From Deltaproteobacteria bacterium (GTDB lineage Bacteria > Myxococcota_A > UBA796 > SXON01), in the NCBI GenBank assembly GCA_947490345.1, contig CANLGL010000019.1, positions 1 to 64,000 on the forward strand: a stretch of DNA of 64,000 bases. Reading direction: 5' to 3'. Within the stretch, counting starts at the first letter, position 1. Every line of letters begins with the position of its first letter. A program made the position numbers and the translations under genes. The notes beneath the pieces were generated by a model. It saw only the letters and a program-made list of their open reading frames with translations, searched no databases and was not told where the DNA came from. Below are positions 24,985 to 33,167 of the stretch, piece after piece.

Positions 24985-27221
24985 TGGCCTGGCTCACCAG
25001 CGGCGGGAACTTCGCGGGGGGACACCTCGTCTGGTCAGGCGAAGCGTGGGTGCTCGCGACGGTCGCGACCTTGGTCGTGATCGCGCTTGGGTTGGCGACG
25101 CGGCCCACGCCGCTGGCGGGGCGCCTCGGTGAGCTCGCGGCGCTGGCCCTCGCCGGGCTCGGACTGGTGCTCCTGGCCGCGCGGCCCACGTGGCTCGCGG
25201 AGGGCGAGCGGACCGAGCCCGGGCGGGTGGTGGTGCTGGTGGATGCGTCGCGCTCGATGGGCGTCACCGAGCCCGCGGGCCAGACGCGTCTCGCCCTGGC
25301 GCGCGAGGTCCTGGCGCGGCTTCCCGACGCGGAGCGTTTCCACTTTGGCGGTGACCTCCGCCCTGGGGAGGCGCTCACCGCCGACCTCGGGGCCACCGAC
25401 ATTGCGGGGGCGCTCCAAGCGCTCTCGCGTCGGTATGCCGGTGAGGCGCTGGCAGGCATCGTATTGGTCACCGACGGCATCGACCGCGGCGGCCTCCTCC
25501 GCATCGAGGCCGACGGCCGCCGCCGCTTGGACCCCTCCGCGCTCCCGGAGCTGCCCGGACCGCTGACGGTGGTGCAGATCGGCGAGGATCGGGCCGTGCC
25601 TGACGTGGCGGTGGTGGACGTGCGTGCGGGGGCCTTCGCCTTCTTGCGCGCCCCGTTCACCATCGAGGTCGACGTGGTCCGCACCGCGGTGGACCTCGCC
25701 GCCACGACGGTGACGCTGACGCGGAACGGGCAGGCAGCGGGCACGCGAAGCGCAGCGTTCGACCAGCTGGGCCGCGGTCGCGTGAGCTTCCCGGTCACCC
25801 CCGACGCGCCCGGTCGTTTCATCTACGAGGTGAGCGTCCCGGCCCCGCCGGACGACGCCGTCCCTGGCAACAACAGCATGTCGCGCGCCATCCGGGTGGT
25901 CCGCGATCGGGTGCGGGTGCTCCAGGTCTGCGGCTCCCCGTCGATGGACCAGAAGTTTCTCCGCTTGTTCCTCAAGGAAGATCCGGGCGTGGACCTGGTC
26001 AGCTTCTTCATCCTCCGCACCATGGCCGACATGGGCTCCGACTACGCGCCGCAGGAGCTGTCGCTCATCGAGTTTCCGTACCGGCGCCTCTTCGCAGACG
26101 ATCTCGCCACCTTCGACCTGGTGATTCTCCAGAACTTCGACCACGAGCCCTACTTCGAACGTGACAGCGATCGACTGCTCGAGAACCTGGCGGAGTACGT
26201 CAAAAACGGCGGTGCGCTCGCGTTCTTGGGCGGCGACCGCAGCTTCGACCTCGGAGAGTACGCCGGTACCCCGCTTGCAGAGGTCCTCCCGATCGAGCTG
26301 GGCATCCCCGGCGAGAGCGTCGATCCCGCCCCGTTCGCGCCCACCCTCACCGCAGCCGGGGCGCGTCACCCGCTCACCCGCCTCGCCGCCGACGGCGCTG
26401 AAAACCAGGCGCTGTGGGGCCGGTTGCCGGTGCTCGACGGCACCAACCTCAGCCTGGGCCCCGCCGACGACGCGGCCGTGCTCCTGGCTCATCCGTCGCT
26501 GACCACCGGGGGCGGCCCGCTGCCCATCCTCGCCGTTCGCCAGGTGGGCCTCGGGCGCACCATGGCCTTGTCAGTGGACAGCTCCTGGCGTTGGTCCTTC
26601 GCCGAAGCCAGCACGGGCGGCGGTAACCAGGCGTATTTGCGCTTTTGGAAGTCGGCCATGCGGTGGCTGGTCGGCGACCCCGACGACCAGGCCGTCACCA
26701 TTGAGGTTGCCCGCGAAAACGTCGAGCCCGGCGAGGTCCAGAAGGCCGTCGTTCGCGTCCGAGACGCCGGCTTCGCGCCGCTACCGGGCGCCACCGTCAT
26801 CGGTGAGGTCCTCGGCCCTCGGGGCCGGACGCCGCTGTCTCTCCCCACCGACGGCCAGGGCCTCGCGACGATCGAGGTTCCCACCGCCGAGCGCGGCGCT
26901 CATCGCATCAAGGTGCGCGCGGTGTCCGCTGGTGGACTGCAGCTGGGCGGTGCCGAGACCGTCTACGCCGTGGTCACCCGCGACCCCGAGCTGGACCGCA
27001 TCGCCCCCGACAGCGAGGCGCTACAAGCCCTGGCAACGGCCACCGCCGGACTCTACATCGCGCCCGGCACCTGGCAGGCGCCGCTCTACGACGACGCTGC
27101 AGCGCGGGTCGTACGCGAGCGTCGCGAGTCGCCGCTTTGGTCGGCGCCCCTGCTCGGGGTGTTCGTCGCGGCGATGGCGAGCCTCGGGTGGTGGTGGAGG
27201 CGGAGAGGCGGGCGGAGGTGA
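24981..27221 (+). CDS. VWA protein with amidotransferase-like domain, last gene of the operon
   Basis: A 746-residue membrane protein. Two N-terminal helices (about 22-40 and 48-66) precede a VWA domain with MIDAS DASRS near residue 88. A beta-sandwich region follows, then a class-I glutamine-amidotransferase-like domain (RVLQVCGSPSMDQKFL to GALAFLGGDRSFDLG, about 310-430) without an evident catalytic triad, more beta domains, and a C-terminal helix (LLGVFVAAMASLGWWW) followed by Arg-rich residues. It closes the eight-gene unit. The ATG start overlaps the DUF4159 stop. Confidence 0.85.
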   Translation: MMAWLTSGGNFAGGHLVWSGEAWVLATVATLVVIALGLATRPTPLAGRLGELAALALAGLGLVLLAARPTWLAEGERTEPGRVVVLVDASRSMGVTEPAGQTRLALAREVLARLPDAERFHFGGDLRPGEALTADLGATDIAGALQALSRRYAGEALAGIVLVTDGIDRGGLLRIEADGRRRLDPSALPELPGPLTVVQIGEDRAVPDVAVVDVRAGAFAFLRAPFTIEVDVVRTAVDLAATTVTLTRNGQAAGTRSAAFDQLGRGRVSFPVTPDAPGRFIYEVSVPAPPDDAVPGNNSMSRAIRVVRDRVRVLQVCGSPSMDQKFLRLFLKEDPGVDLVSFFILRTMADMGSDYAPQELSLIEFPYRRLFADDLATFDLVILQNFDHEPYFERDSDRLLENLAEYVKNGGALAFLGGDRSFDLGEYAGTPLAEVLPIELGIPGESVDPAPFAPTLTAAGARHPLTRLAADGAENQALWGRLPVLDGTNLSLGPADDAAVLLAHPSLTTGGGPLPILAVRQVGLGRTMALSVDSSWRWSFAEASTGGGNQAYLRFWKSAMRWLVGDPDDQAVTIEVARENVEPGEVQKAVVRVRDAGFAPLPGATVIGEVLGPRGRTPLSLPTDGQGLATIEVPTAERGAHRIKVRAVSAGGLQLGGAETVYAVVTRDPELDRIAPDSEALQALATATAGLYIAPGTWQAPLYDDAAARVVRERRESPLWSAPLLGVFVAAMASLGWWWRRRGGRR

Positions 27222-27232
27222 GCTAGAACGAG

Positions 27233-28375
27233 CTAGAACGCGCCCTGAACACACTCGGGCGTGATCTCCAGCGAGCTGGCGGTCGCCGCGTCGACCAGCG
27301 TTGCGTCGGCATCCAGGAGGATGGTGCTCCACCCCGCGCTCCCGCCGGCGAACAACAGCGTCGTGGCCTGCGCGAGCTCGCCCGGCGAGGGCAACCACAA
27401 CATTGCGACCGGGGTGGTGCCAGCGCACGCGGCGTTCCCGGGGCTGTCCCCGTCGTCCCAGGCCTCGTCGCCATTGACGTCCACGTAGGTATAGGGAACC
27501 TCGATGGCCGCTGCGAAGCCGATGAGGGCGGGCTCGTAGACGTGCTCGCCCGGGGGCTCGCCGCTGAGGGTGAGGCTCCAGGAGGCGGTCAGCGGCTGGT
27601 CAACCAGGAGCGCCGGGTAGACCCCCCCGTCGAAGGCGACGCCCGGGGCGGCGACCAGGCGCATGCCGTCGGGATCACCAGCGTATGTGCCGCTGACCGT
27701 GACTTCCGCGACCGGAAAGAGGTTGGCGGCGACCGGCACCGCGGTGATGTCGCCGACGATCGGAATGCCCTCGGGGCTGAAGGTCATGCTGTTCCAGCCT
27801 TCGACGACGCCGAACATGGCCAGCGCGCTCAGGTCACCGGTGGCGTACACCAGCCACTCCAGACCGACGCCCACATAGGATTCCCCAACGTCGTGGGAAC
27901 CGCTGGCATCGACGTCGGTGTAGAGCGCCGGGATGAAGGTGGCGAGCAGCATCCCCGGGGCCTTTTCCGGTTCGACTTCGACCAGGAGCGACGCGTCCGG
28001 CGCCGGTGCGCTGACCGTGACGTGATCGCCGCTGGCGGCCACATCGAGGAACGCGTCGCCGTAGACCAGGGGCTCCTGCCCGATCGACACCGGATCGAGC
28101 CAGCGCAACTCGATGGTCGTGCCGCCGTATTCGCCGCTGAGATCAAAGCCGAGGGTGGTGTCGGCGTCGGTGTCGCTGTCGGTATCGGTATCGGTATCCG
28201 TGTCGCTGTCGGCATCCGTGTCGGAATCGGTGTCGGTGTCCGTGTCGGTATCGGTATCGGCCGAATCGGAGGAGTCAGCGGCCGAGTCCGAGCCGGAGTC
28301 CGTGCCCGAGTCCGTAGAGTCGGAGCCGCCGTCGCAAGCGAGAAGGGCGAGGGGGGCGAGGATGAACAGGCGCAT
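27233..28375 (-). CDS. Putative lipoprotein with Asp/Ser/Thr repeat linker
   Basis: A 380-residue protein with a lipobox (LALLACDGG, Cys near residue 14). A strongly acidic linker of about 55 residues made of Asp-Ser and Asp-Thr dipeptides follows (coding bases about 28150-28335), then a globular domain of about 310 residues with no recognised family. The dipeptide linker resembles spacers of surface lipoproteins and can bind calcium. It lies two bases after the stop of the small lipoprotein gene at 28378, so they form a two-gene operon. Confidence 0.75.
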   Translation of the reverse strand: MRLFILAPLALLACDGGSDSTDSGTDSGSDSAADSSDSADTDTDTDTDTDSDTDADSDTDTDTDTDSDTDADTTLGFDLSGEYGGTTIELRWLDPVSIGQEPLVYGDAFLDVAASGDHVTVSAPAPDASLLVEVEPEKAPGMLLATFIPALYTDVDASGSHDVGESYVGVGLEWLVYATGDLSALAMFGVVEGWNSMTFSPEGIPIVGDITAVPVAANLFPVAEVTVSGTYAGDPDGMRLVAAPGVAFDGGVYPALLVDQPLTASWSLTLSGEPPGEHVYEPALIGFAAAIEVPYTYVDVNGDEAWDDGDSPGNAACAGTTPVAMLWLPSPGELAQATTLLFAGGSAGWSTILLDADATLVDAATASSLEITPECVQGAF

Positions 28376-28377
28376 GG

Positions 28378-28725
28378 TTACTCCAGGATGGTGATGGCGC
28401 GCTCGCCCTTGAAGCGCCCGGTCTGGACCTTCAAGGTGGCGGCGCCGGCTTCGGCCCAGGTGATCACGGGGGCGTTGCCACTGTCGTCGATGACACCAGC
28501 GGTGGGCGGATCGACCGAGAGGCGGCTGGCCCCCATCTGGAGGACACCGTCGCACGTGAGCCAAAAGGTCCACGCGTCGCTGACGTGGGGTTCGGCGGGG
28601 CCGTCGAACTCCACCACTGCGGGTTCGCACACCGCCACGTCGGGGTAGTCGATCTCCTCTGGTTCCGCTGAGTCACCAGTGTCAACGGCGGTGTCGCAGG
28701 CGGCGAGGAGCAGGGCGAGGGTCAT
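28378..28725 (-). CDS. Small putative lipoprotein
   Basis: A 115-residue protein with a short signal and lipobox (LALLLAACDT, Cys about residue 10), a short acidic linker (VDTGDSAEPEE) and a compact domain of about 90 residues with strands resembling an Ig-like fold (WTFWLTCDGVLQM, AGAATLKVQTG). The signal is unusually short; the upstream frame offers no other start. It is the first gene of the pair with 27233-28375 and divergent from the kinase gene. Confidence 0.7.
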   Translation of the reverse strand: MTLALLLAACDTAVDTGDSAEPEEIDYPDVAVCEPAVVEFDGPAEPHVSDAWTFWLTCDGVLQMGASRLSVDPPTAGVIDDSGNAPVITWAEAGAATLKVQTGRFKGERAITILE

Positions 28726-28756
28726 GGCGCGCGCGATGTAACCGGCCGGGTGCCGG

Positions 28757-31744
28757 ATGGCTGGGCAACGTGGTTACGCTCCCGACGTGGGCACCCCGCA
28801 AGTCATCGACGGGCGTTGGGAAGTGCTCGGCGTGCTCGGGGCCGGTGGCAGCGGTTGCGTGTGGCGCGTGCGCGCGTCGGGAGGGGGGCGCGAGCTCGCG
28901 CTCAAGCTGGTCCGGACGCGGAGCGCCGCCCAGCGCGGCCGCTTCCGTCGTGAGCTGGAGGCGCTGAGATCGCTCCGCATCGAAGGTGTGGTGCCGCTCG
29001 TGGACGTGGGCGAGCACCTCGGCGAGCCCTACCTCGTGATGGAGGTCGTCGCTGGCAGTCCTTTCCCCGGTCGCGATGTCCCGCGCACCTGGGTGGGCAT
29101 TGCCAGTCGCTGCGAGGCGCTGCTGGAGATCCTCGCCCAGGTCCACGCCGCTGGGCTCGTCCATCGCGACCTGAAGCCCGACAACATCCTCGTCGACGAC
29201 GACGGCCGGGTCACCCTCCTCGACTTCGGCCTGGCCCGCACCGTCGAGCCCGGCGCCACCGCCACCGGTACTGGCGCGGGGCCTGTCGGGACGCCGCGGT
29301 ACCTTGCGCCGGAACAGCTGCTCAGTCTACGTTGCGACGCTCGCGCCGACTTGTACGCGGTGGGCGTGATGCTGTACGAGCTCCTGTCCGGGCGCCCCCC
29401 GCACCCGGACGAGCACTTCTGGACGCGGCTGATTCGGCGAATGACGCCCGCGGCGGTGTCGCTCGGGGAGGTCGCCCCGGAAGTCGAGCCGTCCGTCGTC
29501 GCGGTGGTTGATCGTCTGCTCGCGCCTCAACCGGAGGAGCGGCCACCTTCCGCCCTCGCGGTGCTCGCTGCTCTGCGTGAGCGCGTCCCCTTTGTGGAGC
29601 GGCCGGGTCCACGGGAGCTGCCGCTGATCGGTCGCGAGCTGGAGGTGTTGGAGCTCTGCACTGATGTCCGCTGCGGCGTGTCTCGCGACGTGTGGGGAAC
29701 GCCCGGAAGCGGGCGCACCCGCCTGGTGCGCGAGGTGACCCTGCGCCTTCGCGGGGAGGGGCGCGAGGTCGTGCCCTTGAAGACTGGGAAAGCACCGCTG
29801 TCCTCGTTGCAGGCGGCGCTCGGTCCCCCGACGAGCGCGGATGTGCTGGCCGAGATGGCGTCGCGGCTCCGCGATCGGCTGGGCGCCGGCCTCATCGTCG
29901 TGATCACCGACCCTGGCGTGGACAGTTGGTCACGACGGCTCGTCGACGAAGCGCGCGGCTTCGGTGCCGTACTGCGAGTCCAGGACACCCCGGGGGCGAT
30001 GCGGCTGGAGCCGCTCTTGCCCGACGCGCTGATGGCGGTTTTCCATGGCCCGGACTGCATCTTCCACGTGCGCGAGGACGCGGCGACGGAGCTACACGAA
30101 CGCACCGGCGGGATCCCCGCCCGCATCGTCGGCGAGTTGCACGCTTGGGTCAGCGCGGGGCTCGGCGCGTGGGAAGCCGGGCGGCTGCGGGTCTCCCGCG
30201 TCAACCTCGAACGGCTGCGCGGCGGCCTGCGGGTCGGCGCTCCGACCAGTTGGCTCAGCACCGACGGCGAGATGGCGCTGGACCCGGCGACAGAGGACGT
30301 CTTGGCTTGGGTGGTCCTGGGCGGCGGGGTGCTCAACGCCGTGTCGCTCACCGTCGCCTCGGGGCTGCCGGACTTCCAGGTGGCGCTGCACCTGATGGAG
30401 TTGGAGGCGCGCGGCTACGTGCGCAGGCGTGGAGTCGGGCGCCTGGTCGCGACCCTCGCGCCGCTGCGAATCCACGAACTGGAGGAGGAGGAGCTGTTGT
30501 CGCGCCATCGCGCCATCGCCGGCGCGTTGCCGCTGGGGAGCGCCGAGCGCCTGCGCCACTGGACCATCGCCGGCGCGGAGGAGCGCATCGCCCGAGAGGC
30601 CGGAGACGTCGCCCGTGGGCTCATCGCGGAAGCGCGGCTCGGCGCGGCGGTGTCGATCCTGGCGGCGGCCTGGCCCGCGGCGGAGGCGCGGTTGGGGGAG
30701 GCGGAGGTGGAGGCGTTTGCCGAGCTGTGGGTGGAGGTGGTGATTGAGGGGGGGGATCCCGGGCAGGTGGAGGGGGCGGGGCGGGCGTTGGGTGGGCCCA
30801 GCGGCCCGCGACCCACGCTGACGGGCCTGCTCGCCTCGTATGGGCGCCTTCAAGCAGCGGGGGATGCGGCGGGGGCGGTGTCCGCGAAGCGTTTGCCGGT
30901 CTTTCGCAGTCCAGGGCTCGAGGCGCAGCGACTTGCGCTGGTCTTCGGCGGACTGCTGGCGGCAGGGCGCGCCCCCGCTTCATTCCTGGCGGAGCCCGGC
31001 GTCGACGAAGCGGCCCCGCTGCGGGAGCGGCGCGAATCCTGGCGTGGGCGCGCTGCGTACGCCAGGGGTGACTTCGAACAGGCGGCGGCGCACCACGCGC
31101 GCAGCGCGGAGCTGGCCACGACGGCTCGGCGTCGGCTCGTCAGCATGGTCAACGAGGGGGCGGCGCGTCTGGATGCGGACCAGCCCCAGGCTGCCCTGTC
31201 GTTGGGGATGGCGGTGGTGCTGGAAGCCACCGCGCTCCGACTCCCGCAACTGGAGGGCTGGGCGCGCGGCGTCGTTCGGTGCGCCAGGTACCGACTCGGC
31301 GAGGACCTCGCGAGTGACGCGGAGTGGGTCGTCGCGTCGCGACAGCTCGGTCCGCCGCAGCGCCACGCCCACGCCTGTCTCGTCGAGGCGGCGTGTCACT
31401 GGCGTCGGGGCGACCGCGATGGCGCGCGCGCGCTGGCGGAGGAGTCGGCGGGCACCTACCTTCGCCTCGGGCAACTGGAGCTGTGGGTGCTTCCGGAGGC
31501 GCTGCGCCTTGTCGTCGGGGGCACGGCCGACCGCAGTGGCCGTGCCCGACTCACCGCCGCCATCAAGCGCGCCCGCGCGCCGCGGTTCGCGCTCCAGGCG
31601 GACGCGCTCCGTGCTTCCGCGTACGGAGGTCGTCGGCTTCACGATCCGCTTCCTGAGCAGCTCTTCGCCTGCATTCCCCCCGCCTCGACACGGTGGGATG
31701 TCCTGAGCGTTCCGGAAGAACCGGTAGAACTCCCACACACCTGA
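28757..31744 (+). CDS. Ser/Thr protein kinase with ATPase and TPR-like region
   Basis: A 995-residue soluble protein. The N-terminal kinase domain (about 18-280) has the glycine loop GAGGSG, Lys51, HRDLKPDN (Asp138), DFG (Asp156) and APEQ, all intact. It is followed by a P-loop ATPase-like region (GTPGSGRT, 314-321) and a helical, probably TPR-like C-terminus of about 450 residues. This kinase-AAA-TPR layout is common in Myxococcota and resembles PknK/MalT-type regulators, but no DNA-binding domain is seen at the end. No transmembrane segment is evident. ATG at 28757 is used; GTG at 28787 is an alternative that starts just before the kinase fold. Confidence 0.85.
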   Translation: MAGQRGYAPDVGTPQVIDGRWEVLGVLGAGGSGCVWRVRASGGGRELALKLVRTRSAAQRGRFRRELEALRSLRIEGVVPLVDVGEHLGEPYLVMEVVAGSPFPGRDVPRTWVGIASRCEALLEILAQVHAAGLVHRDLKPDNILVDDDGRVTLLDFGLARTVEPGATATGTGAGPVGTPRYLAPEQLLSLRCDARADLYAVGVMLYELLSGRPPHPDEHFWTRLIRRMTPAAVSLGEVAPEVEPSVVAVVDRLLAPQPEERPPSALAVLAALRERVPFVERPGPRELPLIGRELEVLELCTDVRCGVSRDVWGTPGSGRTRLVREVTLRLRGEGREVVPLKTGKAPLSSLQAALGPPTSADVLAEMASRLRDRLGAGLIVVITDPGVDSWSRRLVDEARGFGAVLRVQDTPGAMRLEPLLPDALMAVFHGPDCIFHVREDAATELHERTGGIPARIVGELHAWVSAGLGAWEAGRLRVSRVNLERLRGGLRVGAPTSWLSTDGEMALDPATEDVLAWVVLGGGVLNAVSLTVASGLPDFQVALHLMELEARGYVRRRGVGRLVATLAPLRIHELEEEELLSRHRAIAGALPLGSAERLRHWTIAGAEERIAREAGDVARGLIAEARLGAAVSILAAAWPAAEARLGEAEVEAFAELWVEVVIEGGDPGQVEGAGRALGGPSGPRPTLTGLLASYGRLQAAGDAAGAVSAKRLPVFRSPGLEAQRLALVFGGLLAAGRAPASFLAEPGVDEAAPLRERRESWRGRAAYARGDFEQAAAHHARSAELATTARRRLVSMVNEGAARLDADQPQAALSLGMAVVLEATALRLPQLEGWARGVVRCARYRLGEDLASDAEWVVASRQLGPPQRHAHACLVEAACHWRRGDRDGARALAEESAGTYLRLGQLELWVLPEALRLVVGGTADRSGRARLTAAIKRARAPRFALQADALRASAYGGRRLHDPLPEQLFACIPPASTRWDVLSVPEEPVELPHT

Positions 31745-31751
31745 GCGTCCG

Positions 31752-32747
31752 ATGATCGCGATTCTCGTTCTGTTCGCCTGCGGGACCGACGCGCCCAGCG
31801 CACCGGTCGCCGATGTCCCACTCCCGGCCGAAAAGCTCGCCAAGGTGCTGTCGAAGCTCTCTCGCGACCAGTTCGAGGCCCTCGCCCAACACGTCGACCC
31901 CGCCGCGCCCATTCACGCCTACTTCCTCGGGCCGGAGGGGATGGGCGGGATCAACAACATCTTCATCACCGACGTCAACGCTGGCAGCGTGGTCTTCCGC
32001 AACGGCCAGAGTCGGGTGAATGCCCCTGATCTGCCCGGCACCAAGGGCGAGCCCCAAGGCGGCGAGGAGGGGTACTGCCTCCGTGGGGCCCCGTTCCCGT
32101 TCGCGGCCAGCGGCCGCTCGGTGAGCTGGCGCATCCAGCCCTTCGACGACGTCCGCCCCACAAGCACGTGGGCCGCCGACTGCCCGGCAACCTCGACACT
32201 ACCGTCGGTCAAGTCATTGAAATTCAAGGTCGAGCGCTGCGGCTACGCGACGTACCCTGCCTGCCCAGAAGCCGAACCCACTCCGGTCGCGACCGCGCCA
32301 CCCACCGACCTGCTGGCTCCAGGTACGTACGAGGTCACCTCCGACTACACCCGCGTGGCCGGCGCCAGCGGCGCGGTGACCTTCCAAACGAGCGTGGCCA
32401 GGGTGCATGTGCGCGTGCCCACCGAGACGATCGACAATCCGGCGATGTCCCGGGTCGAGACGTGGTGCTATGACGCCGACTTCTTCTGGCCGCAGCACCT
32501 GCAGGCGTCGGGAGCGGATAGCATTCGCGAGGCGAGCATGAACGTGGTGATGTTCAACGCCACCGCCCCTTCATCGGTCGCCACCGCCGACGAAGACTGC
32601 AAGATCAACGACGGTGATACGGATGTCGGCACTTCGCAATTCGATCACGCCGTGCGGTATCACCTGAGAAGCCACGATCTGGCCGACCCCGACCACAACG
32701 ACGCTGGCCTTGCCCCGCCCGGCCACCACTTGCCACTTCCTCCGTAG
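31752..32747 (+). CDS. Putative lipoprotein, unknown
   Basis: A 331-residue protein with a short signal and lipobox-like VLFACG (Cys10). The mature part contains several cysteines that could form disulfides and a Pro/Thr linker (about residues 175-190), but no motif I recognise. It follows the kinase by seven bases on the same strand and may share its transcript. The C-terminus is low-complexity (HHLPLPP), so the last 30 residues may be poorly structured. Confidence 0.65.
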   Translation: MIAILVLFACGTDAPSAPVADVPLPAEKLAKVLSKLSRDQFEALAQHVDPAAPIHAYFLGPEGMGGINNIFITDVNAGSVVFRNGQSRVNAPDLPGTKGEPQGGEEGYCLRGAPFPFAASGRSVSWRIQPFDDVRPTSTWAADCPATSTLPSVKSLKFKVERCGYATYPACPEAEPTPVATAPPTDLLAPGTYEVTSDYTRVAGASGAVTFQTSVARVHVRVPTETIDNPAMSRVETWCYDADFFWPQHLQASGADSIREASMNVVMFNATAPSSVATADEDCKINDGDTDVGTSQFDHAVRYHLRSHDLADPDHNDAGLAPPGHHLPLPP

Positions 32748-32785
32748 CAGCCGCCGCTTCTCCGCGCGTTTGCGGCCGCGGTCGA

Positions 32786-32992
32786 GCCATGCCCCCGAAT
32801 TTGCGACAGTAGGCGAGCCATGGGGGGTGATTTGCGACACCATGGCCTCGGGGTCGCCCCCTCGACGACAGTTCGCCACGAGCCAACGCCGATAATTTCA
32901 CGTGACCAGGCAGCTGAGGCGCCGCCGATCGCAAGCATGTCGCAAATCGGGGGGCATGGCCCCGTGGGGTGTCGCATTTTGGCGGGCATGGC
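32786..32992. repeat. Cluster of four related ~24-base repeats in both orientations
   Basis: The 420-base gap 32748-33167 holds no convincing gene but contains four copies of an element built on TGTCGCAAAT followed by a G-run and CATGG. Two are on the minus strand (32786-32809 and about 32819-32842) and two on the plus strand (32937-32960 and 32969-32992). Copies 32786-32809 and 32937-32960 are near-perfect inverted repeats, differing at about three of 24 positions. The third and fourth are more diverged. They could be operator sites, REP-like elements or a relic of a mobile unit. Confidence 0.6.
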
Positions 32993-33167
32993 CTGCCAGA
33001 CGGCGCGGCCTGATCGGCGCCCCCCCCCAGAAGCCGGGCCGGATGGCCACCCGCCCCACCCTTCGGCCCCACTCCGAGGCTGCGGGAGCAGCCGGCTGCC
33101 CACGCGAGCGGCTGGAAGGCTGCGCCCAACAAACCCGTCCCCAAAACCTTGATATCCACCGCCTCCG

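Noticed and set aside
28149..28335. Short tandem repeats that might be a CRISPR or satellite
   Set aside because: They encode the Asp-Ser/Asp-Thr linker of the lipoprotein and have no spacers.
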